DNA of 64,000 nt, taken from NCBI GenBank assembly GCA_021740645.1, contig JAIOZL010000007.1:83144-147143 (forward strand). Reading direction: 5' to 3'. Under the pieces are notes generated by a model. That model ran no database searches and was not told where the DNA came from. It saw only the letters and a list, made by a program, of their open reading frames with translations. Origin of the DNA: Bacteroidales bacterium. Lineage in GTDB: Bacteria; Bacteroidota; Bacteroidia; Bacteroidales; JAADJA01. The translations under genes and the position numbers were made by a program. Numbering within the stretch: the stretch's first letter is position 1; each line of letters starts with the position of its first letter. Positions 7,511-14,826 of this stretch are shown here, piece by piece.

Positions 7511-8775
7511 AAAAATATATTGTCGTTTTATTGTTGATCTTTATTGGTTGGACCGGGTTTAGCCAAACCTCTATCTCTCTTGAGGCATGCTATAAAAAAG
7601 CCATTGCCAATTATCCGCTTACCCGGCAGGGCGAATTGCTGAACGCCTCTAATGAGCTAAGTATAAAAAACCTGAACAAAAATTATCTGCCCCAACTCAA
7701 CATCAACGGTCAGGTGCATTATCAATCGGATGTAACCAAGATGCCTTTTGAAAATGCCCAGGCATTTGGAGTAGAAGAACTTTCAAAAGACTGGTATAAA
7801 ATTATGCTGGATGTTAACCAGGTGATCTATGATGGGAAAGCAACCAGCAGGCAGAAAGAACTTGAAGAGGTAAACCTTGAAATTAACCAACAAAACCTGG
7901 AAGTAGAATTTTTTAGCCTGAAACAACGAATTAACCAGGTGTATTTCGGGATTATTCTTTTAAAGAAAAACCAAACAATCCTTCAAATTCATAAGGAAAC
8001 TTTAAGTAAAAAATTAGCAGATGTACAATCGGGTGTAAAAAATGGAATTTTACTGCCTTCAAATGAGGATATTCTACAAGTAGAGCTCATCCAACTTGAA
8101 CAAGCCCTGGAAGAATTAGAAATCTCAATAGCCTCGTCCATTAACATCTTAAACGAATTTACAAACCTGAGCCTTAATAGCAATACAGAATTTGACCTAC
8201 CAGATATTAGCATCGAAAATACCAGCTTCATAAATAACCGCCCGGAGTATGTAATTTTTAGCATGCAACATAAAAAAATTGATGTTTCGAAAAAAATGCT
8301 TGGCAGTAAGAAACAACCCCGCTTATCTGCTTTCGGACAGGCAGGTTATGGTCGGCCCGGATACGATATGTTAAAAAACCAGTTTGATGATTTTTATATG
8401 GTAGGTGCTCGTTTGTCATGGAGCTTCTGGGACTGGAATCACACCAAAAAAGAAAAGGAGATTTTAAGCTTGCAACAAGAGATTGTGAATACCCAAAAAG
8501 AAACTTTCGATAAAAACATACGGATCGATCTTCAAAATAAAAAAGCATTAATTCAGCAAAAGGAAAGCCAGATTAGCAAAGATGATGAGATCATCCAACT
8601 AAGGGAAAAAATTTCGGCATCATCTTCTTCTCAATTATCTAATGGGGTAATAACCTCCACAGAATATTTAACTGAGTTAAATGCTGAGTCAAAAGCTAAA
8701 CTCGATCTTGAGGTGCATAAGGTTGAGCTGATCAAAGCAAAATTAGATTATCAAACTACATTAGGAAACATTTAA
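7507..8775 (+). CDS. TolC family outer-membrane efflux protein
   Basis: A 422-residue outer-membrane factor forming the exit duct of the tripartite pump. A signal peptide (to about residue 19, GWTGFSQT) precedes two internal homologous OEP repeats (about 25-210 and 215-420) with long coiled-coil alpha segments such as LEELEISIASSINILNEFTN. It is a typical size for the family. It overlaps the regulator by four bases (ATGA) and is followed 17 bases later by the adaptor, so regulator, duct and adaptor are translationally linked. Confidence 0.9.
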   Translation: MKKYIVVLLLIFIGWTGFSQTSISLEACYKKAIANYPLTRQGELLNASNELSIKNLNKNYLPQLNINGQVHYQSDVTKMPFENAQAFGVEELSKDWYKIMLDVNQVIYDGKATSRQKELEEVNLEINQQNLEVEFFSLKQRINQVYFGIILLKKNQTILQIHKETLSKKLADVQSGVKNGILLPSNEDILQVELIQLEQALEELEISIASSINILNEFTNLSLNSNTEFDLPDISIENTSFINNRPEYVIFSMQHKKIDVSKKMLGSKKQPRLSAFGQAGYGRPGYDMLKNQFDDFYMVGARLSWSFWDWNHTKKEKEILSLQQEIVNTQKETFDKNIRIDLQNKKALIQQKESQISKDDEIIQLREKISASSSSQLSNGVITSTEYLTELNAESKAKLDLEVHKVELIKAKLDYQTTLGNI

Positions 8776-8792
8776 GAAAATACCATTTTAAT

Positions 8793-9683
8793 ATGAAAAC
8801 AATACAACTCCAGATTATCGTTCTTGTCCTGCTGGCATCCTGTTCCAATTCTGAAAAATTATCCGATGCTTACGGCAATTTTGAAGTGGATGACATCATC
8901 GTTTCATCAGAGGCCAGCGGAAAGCTTCTGTTGTTCAATGTTGAGGAAGGCAAAAGTTTAAAAAAAATGGATCTTGTGGGGGTAATTGATACCACCCAAT
9001 TGGTATTGCAAAAAAAACAGCTTAAAGCGCAATCTAAAGCCGTTTCCTCTAAAATTGCGAATATTGAATCGGAGATTAAGGTTCAGGAGCAACAAAAGAA
9101 AAACCTGCTGGTAGACAAAAACCGAATTGAAAAGTTATTGAAAGATGGCGCTGCAACCCAGAAACAATTGGATGACGTAAATGGGGCACTTGATTTAATT
9201 GATTCGAAGGTGTCTTCAATTAAAACCCAATATGCTTCAGTAATGTCGGAAATGGAAGTGATTAAAACGCAGGTTTCGCAGGTGGAGGAATCCATAATTA
9301 AATGCAAAATATTGAACCCTACAAAAGGGACGGTCCTTGAAAAATATAGTGAACAGAACGAGATTACGGCATTTGGCAAACCATTATATAAACTAGCGGA
9401 TACCGATGAAATGATCCTCAGAGTTTATGTTTCGGGGGTACAACTGGCTCACTTAAAGATTGGGCAGGAGGTAGAAGTTCTGGTAGATGACGATGCCAGG
9501 ACCAACCGCTCCTTATCAGGGCATATTTCCTGGATATCTGAAAGCGCAGAGTTTACACCCAAAATCATTCAAACCAAAGAGGAAAGGGTAAATATGGTAT
9601 ATGCAGTTAAAGTCAGGGTGAAAAATGATGGCACCCTTAAGATTGGAATGCCGGGAGAGGTGAATTTTATATCGGGTAAATAG
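8793..9683 (+). CDS. HlyD/YbhG-type periplasmic adaptor lipoprotein
   Basis: A 296-residue membrane-fusion protein that links inner-membrane transporter to TolC. The signal peptide ends in a lipobox, LLASC (Cys17), so the N-terminus is predicted to be acylated. Order: half lipoyl domain about 30-60 (VSSEASGKLLLFNVEEG), coiled-coil hairpin about 70-165, second half lipoyl about 165-200 (ILNPTKGTVLEKYSEQNE), beta-barrel about 205-290. This matches YbhG/EmrA-like adaptors for ABC exporters. It is third in the operon. Confidence 0.88.
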   Translation: MKTIQLQIIVLVLLASCSNSEKLSDAYGNFEVDDIIVSSEASGKLLLFNVEEGKSLKKMDLVGVIDTTQLVLQKKQLKAQSKAVSSKIANIESEIKVQEQQKKNLLVDKNRIEKLLKDGAATQKQLDDVNGALDLIDSKVSSIKTQYASVMSEMEVIKTQVSQVEESIIKCKILNPTKGTVLEKYSEQNEITAFGKPLYKLADTDEMILRVYVSGVQLAHLKIGQEVEVLVDDDARTNRSLSGHISWISESAEFTPKIIQTKEERVNMVYAVKVRVKNDGTLKIGMPGEVNFISGK

Positions 9684-9686
9684 AAT

Positions 9687-9770
9687 GGGAGTAATTAGTA
9701 GGGAGTAATTAGTAGGGAGTAATTAGTAGGTAGTAATTAGTAGGTAGTAATTAGTAGTTAGTAGTCAATA
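9687..9770. repeat. Six tandem 14-bp units
   Basis: Three identical units gggagtaattagta are followed by two ggtagtaattagta and a diverged gttagtagtcaata. The array starts four bases after the adaptor stop and fills much of the gap before the DUF2147 gene. A 14-bp period is not divisible by three and there is no coding frame. It looks like slippage-prone satellite DNA. Confidence 0.85.
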
Positions 9771-9844
9771 GATTGACAATAAAGGCAAATAATTAGAATA
9801 TATTAATATTGAATTCATATTTTAAATAACTAATAAACACACAC

Positions 9845-10300
9845 ATGACAAAAGTAAAATCATTGCTTATCCTTACGGTTGCCCTGTTTATGGGAATCAA
9901 CCTTTCAGCACAGTCGAAGAAAGCTTCCGACATTCTGGGCATCTGGTTCAATGAAGAAAAGGACGCCAAAATAAAAATTTATGAAGAAAAAGGTATGTAC
10001 TATGGAAAAGTCATTTGGTTGGAAGAGCCAAACGAACCAGATACCGGCCTGCCCAAACTGGATGACGAAAACCCCGATGAGGAAATGCAAAAACGTCCAA
10101 TCATGGGATTATTGCTTGTAAAAGATTTTGTATTTGACGGGGATGACGTTTGGGACGATGGCGAAATTTATGATCCAAAAAGTGGGAACACTTATTCCTG
10201 TTATATCAAATTCGATTCGAAAGATAAGTTGAAAGTAAGGGGATACATCGGCATTTCATGGATCGGTCGAACAACCTACTGGACCCGCACTACAGAATAA
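9845..10300 (+). CDS. DUF2147 family exported protein
   Basis: A 151-residue protein with a signal peptide cleaved near LSAQS (residue 22). The mature part is a small beta-barrel-like DUF2147 domain: GIWFNEEKDAKIKIYE, YYGKVIWLEEPNEPDTG, then GEIYDPKSGNTYSCYI, and the terminal GISWIGRTTYWTR. Members are periplasmic proteins of unknown function found widely in Proteobacteria and Bacteroidota. Its place between the adaptor and the ATPases of a single apparent operon suggests it belongs to the pump or its stress response, but that is inference. The following ATPase starts 4 bases after its stop. Confidence 0.85.
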   Translation: MTKVKSLLILTVALFMGINLSAQSKKASDILGIWFNEEKDAKIKIYEEKGMYYGKVIWLEEPNEPDTGLPKLDDENPDEEMQKRPIMGLLLVKDFVFDGDDVWDDGEIYDPKSGNTYSCYIKFDSKDKLKVRGYIGISWIGRTTYWTRTTE

Positions 10301-10303
10301 ATA

Positions 10304-11227
10304 ATGCAAGAGCTTGCAATCGAAATAAAGAACCTGAATAAGACGTACCACAAAGTAACCGCTTTGAAGGATATTTCTTTCGCCGTGCATAAGGGTGAGC
10401 TTTTTGGGCTGATCGGCCCTGACGGGGCAGGAAAGACCTCTCTACTCAGGATACTGGCTTCTTTACTGATCCCCGATTCAGGAACAGCTATGATGGAAGG
10501 ATTTGATGTGGTGAAGGATTATAAAGAAATTCGAAAAATCGTGGGTTATATGCCAGGCCGGTTTTCTCTCTACTATGATCTCACAGTGGAAGAAAACCTC
10601 TCCTTTTTTGCAAGCATTTTTGGAACAACAATTCGGGAAAATTACGATTTAATAAAGGACATTTATTTTCAGATTGAGCCTTTCAAAAAGAGGAAAGCAG
10701 GAAACCTTTCAGGAGGGATGAAACAAAAACTGGCTTTATCCTGTGCCCTCATCCATAAACCCAAAGTCCTGATCCTGGATGAGCCCACTACAGGGGTGGA
10801 TGCCGTATCGAGGAAAGAATTTTGGGATATGCTGAAACAGCTTAAAGCGCAGGGGATCACGGTTATTGTTTCCACACCTTATATGGATGAAGCCGGTTTA
10901 TGCGACCGGATCGCCCTGATACAGGATGGGAGTATCCTTAAAATTAATTCTCCTGATGGTGTGGTAAACGATTATAAAAATCCGGTATTTGGCATTACAG
11001 CGGATAATATGTACGCATTAATGACACATCTTAAGGCCTATAACAGACTGGTGTCTGCTCACAGGTTCGGTGATTCGATCCATACAACGCTTTCAACTGA
11101 AGATGATAGGGCTGAATTACAACAGCATCTCCAGACACCGGATATTATAAATCTAAGGATTGAAAAAATTGAGCCTACTATAGAAGATTGTTTTATGGCA
11201 TTAATAGAAGAAAAAAGCGATGAATGA
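10304..11227 (+). CDS. ABC transporter ATP-binding protein (YbhF N-half type)
   Basis: A 307-residue ATPase of the cytoplasmic side of the exporter. Walker A GPDGAGKT (38-45), signature LSGGMKQ (135-141), Walker B LILDEP (156-161). The H-loop position is Pro192 (STPYMDEA) instead of histidine, so its own ATP site is probably weak. It corresponds to the first half of E. coli YbhF, which is a fused double ATPase; here the halves are separate genes. Its end overlaps the next ATPase by 8 bases. The C-terminal 80 residues are an accessory extension typical of DrrA/YbhF proteins. Confidence 0.92.
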   Translation: MQELAIEIKNLNKTYHKVTALKDISFAVHKGELFGLIGPDGAGKTSLLRILASLLIPDSGTAMMEGFDVVKDYKEIRKIVGYMPGRFSLYYDLTVEENLSFFASIFGTTIRENYDLIKDIYFQIEPFKKRKAGNLSGGMKQKLALSCALIHKPKVLILDEPTTGVDAVSRKEFWDMLKQLKAQGITVIVSTPYMDEAGLCDRIALIQDGSILKINSPDGVVNDYKNPVFGITADNMYALMTHLKAYNRLVSAHRFGDSIHTTLSTEDDRAELQQHLQTPDIINLRIEKIEPTIEDCFMALIEEKSDE

Positions 11228-11948
11228 GACCATAATACAGGTAAAAGATCTGGTGAAAAAGTTTGGCAATTTTACGGCTAACGATAAACTTACGTTTCAT
11301 GTAAACAAGGGTGAAATCTTTGGTTTCCTGGGAGCTAACGGTGCGGGTAAAACCACAGCCATTAAAATATTATGTGGTTTGTCCTCACCCACGTCTGGCG
11401 ATGTTAAGGTGGCCGGTTTTGACGTGTACAAGCAAACGGAGTTGATCAAGAAAAACATTGGCTATATGAGCCAGAAGTTCTCTTTGTATGAAAACCTGAG
11501 TATTAAGGAAAATATCCGGTTTTTTGCCGGCATCTATGGGTTATCAGCCAAAGAAATCAAAAAGCGGATGGATGATCTGCTTGAAAGATTAAACATCTCA
11601 CACTTGAAAAATGAATTGATTGCTTCGCTTCCGCTGGGTTGGAAACAGAAGCTGGCTTTTTCAGTGGCCATTTTCCACCAGCCTAAAATTGTCTTTTTGG
11701 ATGAACCAACAGGGGGAGTTGATCCCATTACCCGCCGGCAGTTTTGGGATATGATTTACCAGGCATCAAACGACGGAATTACAGTTTTTGTAACCACCCA
11801 TTATATGGATGAAGCAGAATATTGCGACAGGGTTTCCATTATGGTGGATGGACGTATTGAAGCTTTGGACACTCCGGCAGGACTTAAAAAAAGCTATCAA
11901 GCAGAGAATATGGATGGGGTGTTTTTGAAATTAGCTAGGGGGAAATAG
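11220..11948 (+). CDS. ABC transporter ATP-binding protein (YbhF C-half type)
   Basis: A 242-residue partner ATPase. Walker A GANGAGKT (38-45), Walker B IVFLDEP (157-163) and H-loop His194 (VTTHYMDEA) are intact. The signature is degenerate, LPLGWKQ (137-143) in place of LSGGxxQ. Paired with the preceding ATPase, this would give one complete site (this Walker A with the neighbour's LSGGM) and one incomplete site. It begins inside the end of the preceding gene, which points to coupled translation. Downstream the operon is interrupted by a four-helix-bundle gene before the permeases. Confidence 0.92.
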   Translation: MNETIIQVKDLVKKFGNFTANDKLTFHVNKGEIFGFLGANGAGKTTAIKILCGLSSPTSGDVKVAGFDVYKQTELIKKNIGYMSQKFSLYENLSIKENIRFFAGIYGLSAKEIKKRMDDLLERLNISHLKNELIASLPLGWKQKLAFSVAIFHQPKIVFLDEPTGGVDPITRRQFWDMIYQASNDGITVFVTTHYMDEAEYCDRVSIMVDGRIEALDTPAGLKKSYQAENMDGVFLKLARGK

Positions 11949-11991
11949 ACGATAGATTATTTGACATTAGATGTTAGACTAATTTATAAAT

Positions 11992-12345
11992 ATGCATAAT
12001 TACAAAAAACTAATTGTTTGGCAACGAGCTGTTAATTTGGCAGTCAGCATATATGATCTTACCCGATCTTTCCCTGAATCAGAAAGATATGGGATGATCA
12101 ACCAATGTCAACGGAGTGCTTGTTCAATATCAAACAATATAGCAGAGGGATCAAGAAAATCCTCAGAAAAAGAATTCAACAGATACTTAGAAATTTCAGA
12201 TGGATCGTCCGCAGAACTAAATACTCAATTAATCATTGCACAAAGGATTGGCTACATTTCATCTGAAGTTCTAGAAAAATATGAAAATGAAATTGAAGAA
12301 ATTCAAAAAATGATAAATAAACTAAAAAACAGATTATCAAGTTAG
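11992..12345 (+). CDS. Four-helix-bundle protein, 23S rRNA intervening-sequence (IVP) family
   Basis: A 117-residue protein with the hallmarks of the family (TIGR02436): YKKLIVWQRAVNLAVSIY, FPESERYGMINQCQRSACSI, SNNIAEGS, RYLEISDGSSAELNTQL and a final long helix ending in INKLKN. Homologues are encoded in intervening sequences of 23S rRNA and elsewhere in Bacteroidota genomes, and the related Avd protein serves diversity-generating retroelements. No reverse transcriptase or rRNA is nearby. The gene lies between ATPase and permease genes with AT-rich flanks of 43 and 52 bases that share inverted motifs (gacattaga.../agtctaatgtc). It therefore looks like a passenger in the operon rather than a pump part. 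Confidence 0.85.
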   Translation: MHNYKKLIVWQRAVNLAVSIYDLTRSFPESERYGMINQCQRSACSISNNIAEGSRKSSEKEFNRYLEISDGSSAELNTQLIIAQRIGYISSEVLEKYENEIEEIQKMINKLKNRLSS

Positions 12346-12397
12346 AACAAATATAGAGTCTAATGTCTATCTGTCTAATAGCTAAGGTCTCAAAACT

Positions 12398-13504
12398 ATG
12401 AATGCATTCCTGGGTTTTGTAAAAAAAGAATTCTTTCACATCTTCCGTGATCCACGGACCTTGCTGGTTCTATTTGGGATACCCATTGCCCAGCTGTTGA
12501 TTTTTGGATTTGTGGTAAACAATGAAATTAAAAATATCAAAATTGCGATATACGATCCGTCCAAAGATGCAATAACCCTGGAGATATCAAACAAGATTAT
12601 TTCCTCGGGATATTTTATTCTTGAAGAAAATTTGCAATCGGCCACCAACATTGAAACGATCTTCAAAAAAGGGGATGTAAAACAGATCGTGGTTTTTGAA
12701 CCTGGTTTTGCCAATAAACTCGAAAAAGAAGGTTCAGCCAATGTCCAGATCATTGCCGATGCCTCTGATGCCAATACCGCCAATCTAATTGTTAATTACA
12801 CTTCAGCCATAATCACGGATTACATTACTAAAAAAAATGAGACCGAAGGCAAACCTATGCACATAGTGCCCATTACCCGAATGGTCTACAATGAAGGGTT
12901 AAAGAGTGTTTATATGTTTGTGCCGGGTACCATGGCGCTCATCCTTATGCTGGTTTCAGCCATGATGACTTCCATTTCCATTGCACGCGAAAAAGAAATG
13001 GGCACCATGGAAGTGCTTCTTGTCTCTCCGCTTAAACCACCCCAAATTATTATTGGGAAAGTAATCCCTTATGTGGTATTGGCTTTTGTAAACGCAGTAT
13101 CCATCATCTCCCTGGGATACTTTGTATTTGGAATGCCGGTAAAGGGGAGTTTGCCACTGTTGTTAGCTGAAAGTTTCCTGTTTATCACCCTGGCTTTGTC
13201 GCTGGGCATTTTAATATCTACCATGGCAAAAACCCAGCAGGTGGCAATGTTTATATCCATGTTCGCACTGATGCTGCCCACACTATTGCTTTCAGGTTTT
13301 ATTTTTCCAATCGAAAATATGCCCATTATTTTACAGGGAATTGCCCACTTGATGCCCCCCAAATATTTTATTATCATCATAAAAAATATCATGTTGAAAG
13401 GCACCGGGATGGCCTTTATCTGGAAAGAGACACTTATTTTGATCGGAATGACTCTGTTATTTATCATGATCAGTATTAAGAAATTTAAAATCAGGCTGGA
13501 CTAA
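12398..13504 (+). CDS. ABC-2 family permease (YbhS type)
   Basis: A 368-residue inner-membrane subunit. One N-terminal transmembrane helix (about 20-42) follows the FVKKEFFHIFRDPRTL motif. A periplasmic domain of about 140 residues comes next, then five C-terminal helices with the conserved ABC-2 coupling segment SIAREKEMGTMEVLLVSPL (about 198-216). It forms a pair with the next gene, which starts on the last base of this stop codon (TAATG). Together they correspond to YbhS and YbhR. Confidence 0.9.
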   Translation: MNAFLGFVKKEFFHIFRDPRTLLVLFGIPIAQLLIFGFVVNNEIKNIKIAIYDPSKDAITLEISNKIISSGYFILEENLQSATNIETIFKKGDVKQIVVFEPGFANKLEKEGSANVQIIADASDANTANLIVNYTSAIITDYITKKNETEGKPMHIVPITRMVYNEGLKSVYMFVPGTMALILMLVSAMMTSISIAREKEMGTMEVLLVSPLKPPQIIIGKVIPYVVLAFVNAVSIISLGYFVFGMPVKGSLPLLLAESFLFITLALSLGILISTMAKTQQVAMFISMFALMLPTLLLSGFIFPIENMPIILQGIAHLMPPKYFIIIIKNIMLKGTGMAFIWKETLILIGMTLLFIMISIKKFKIRLD

Positions 13505-14622
13505 TGAGAACAATCCTATATATCATCCAGAAAGAGTTTATCCAGATTTTCAGGGATAAGACCATGTTGCCGATCATTATTGCCCTTCCATTTGTACAGC
13601 TAATCGTACTGGTGTATGCCGCTACTTTTGAGATGAAAGAAATTAAAATGGCCATCGTTGACCAGGACCTTTCTGCTACTTCCCGTAAATTGACTTCTAA
13701 ATTTGAAGGCTCTCCCTTTTACCAGTTGGAAGAATTTACTTTTTCGATGCAGGAGGCTCAAGACTTATTATCAGCCGATAAAATAGACCTTATCATTAAC
13801 ATTTCAAACGGTTTTGAGAAAAAGTTGATGAAGGAAGAAAAAGCAGAGGTACAACTTTTGATCAACGCGATCAATGCCACCTCAGCCGGCCTTGTAAATG
13901 CCTATTCAAGTTATGTCATAGCCGATTTTAACCGTAACATCCTGGTGGAAAATCTCAGCTTTGTTACCCCTCATAAACTTCAGCAAATTAAGGTGGACTA
14001 CTCCTTTTGGTACAATCCCGGATTAAACTATAAAATTTATATGCTGCCGGGCATTCTTGTCATATTGATCACCCTGATAGGTGCTTTTCTTGCAGCCTTG
14101 AATATCGTGCGCGAAAAAGAAATGGGAAACATAGAGCAGATTAACGTGACGCCCATTCAAAAATACCAGTTCATCACGGGCAAATTAATTCCTTTCTGGA
14201 TCATTGCCATGTTTGAGCTGGCTTTTGGTCTTACCCTCGGAAAAATACTCTTCGACATTCCTATGGTTGGAAGTCTGCCTCTCTTATTTGGTTTTGCCGG
14301 AGTGTATTTATTTGTTGCTCTGGGTTTAGGGCTTTTGGTATCCACTATGGCCGATACCCAACAGCAGGTGATGTTTATCATTTTCTTTTTTATGCTCACA
14401 TTTATCCTGATGAGTGGCATTTTTACCCCTACTGAAAGTATGCCCGACTGGGCACATTATGTAAATATTACCAACCCTTTCGCATATTTTATGCGGGTAA
14501 TCCGTATGGTATTGTTAAAAGGATCGGGCTTCGCCGATATCAGTAAGGAGTTTTTCAGCTTGTTGGCTTATGGGGCCATCATCCTCAGTCTGGCGGTTTG
14601 GCGGTATCGTAAGACCGCTTGA
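13504..14622 (+). CDS. ABC-2 family permease (YbhR type)
   Basis: A 372-residue paralogue of the preceding permease with the same plan: N-terminal helix after IQKEFIQIFRDKTML, a periplasmic domain, and five C-terminal helices following NIVREKEMGNIEQINVTPI. Last gene of the operon. With the two ATPases, adaptor and TolC it would complete a drug or cation exporter of the YbhGFSR class. Substrates cannot be read from sequence. Confidence 0.9.
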   Translation: MRTILYIIQKEFIQIFRDKTMLPIIIALPFVQLIVLVYAATFEMKEIKMAIVDQDLSATSRKLTSKFEGSPFYQLEEFTFSMQEAQDLLSADKIDLIINISNGFEKKLMKEEKAEVQLLINAINATSAGLVNAYSSYVIADFNRNILVENLSFVTPHKLQQIKVDYSFWYNPGLNYKIYMLPGILVILITLIGAFLAALNIVREKEMGNIEQINVTPIQKYQFITGKLIPFWIIAMFELAFGLTLGKILFDIPMVGSLPLLFGFAGVYLFVALGLGLLVSTMADTQQQVMFIIFFFMLTFILMSGIFTPTESMPDWAHYVNITNPFAYFMRVIRMVLLKGSGFADISKEFFSLLAYGAIILSLAVWRYRKTA

Positions 14623-14676
14623 TTTCATCTCCTTAGCTTCATTGGGAACCAAATAGCTGGCCTTTTGGATTGAAGC

Positions 14677-14725
14677 GAAGCAGTCTCTCCTTTAAATTGG
14701 TACAATTAATCAGAGAGATTGTTTC
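14677..14725. repeat. Imperfect 13-bp inverted repeat in the intergenic gap
   Basis: The arms gaagcagtctctc and gagagattgtttc are complementary at 11 of 13 positions with 23 bases between. The wording resembles dispersed intergenic repeats common in Bacteroidota. It lies between the converging permease and T9SS genes and may help terminate transcription. Confidence 0.35.
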
Positions 14726-14788
14726 ATCAGTATATACGCATGCCCAAAAACTCTCCTCATAATGACAAGTGGTCGTGGGTAGTTTTAT

Positions 14789-14817
14789 CCGCTAAGCACT
14801 TTTGAAGTGCTAAGCGG
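14789..14817 (-). terminator. 13-bp perfect hairpin after a T9SS gene
   Basis: ccgctaagcactt-ttg-aagtgctaagcgg. It lies 9 bases past the stop of the following minus-strand gene. No U-tract follows, so either it acts as a 3' stabilising stem or it is a repeat. A close relative lies after the neighbouring paralogue. Confidence 0.5.
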
Positions 14818-14826
14818 GTGGATGGG

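Noticed and set aside
9687..9770. CRISPR-like array
   Set aside because: The 14-bp units are contiguous with no spacers and no cas genes nearby.
11992..12345. Diversity-generating retroelement accessory gene (avd)
   Set aside because: The family fits, but there is no reverse transcriptase, template repeat or variable-repeat target nearby.
13069..13467. 132-residue minus-strand frame opposite the first permease
   Set aside because: It is the antisense shadow of transmembrane segments in the permease; no start context or family match.
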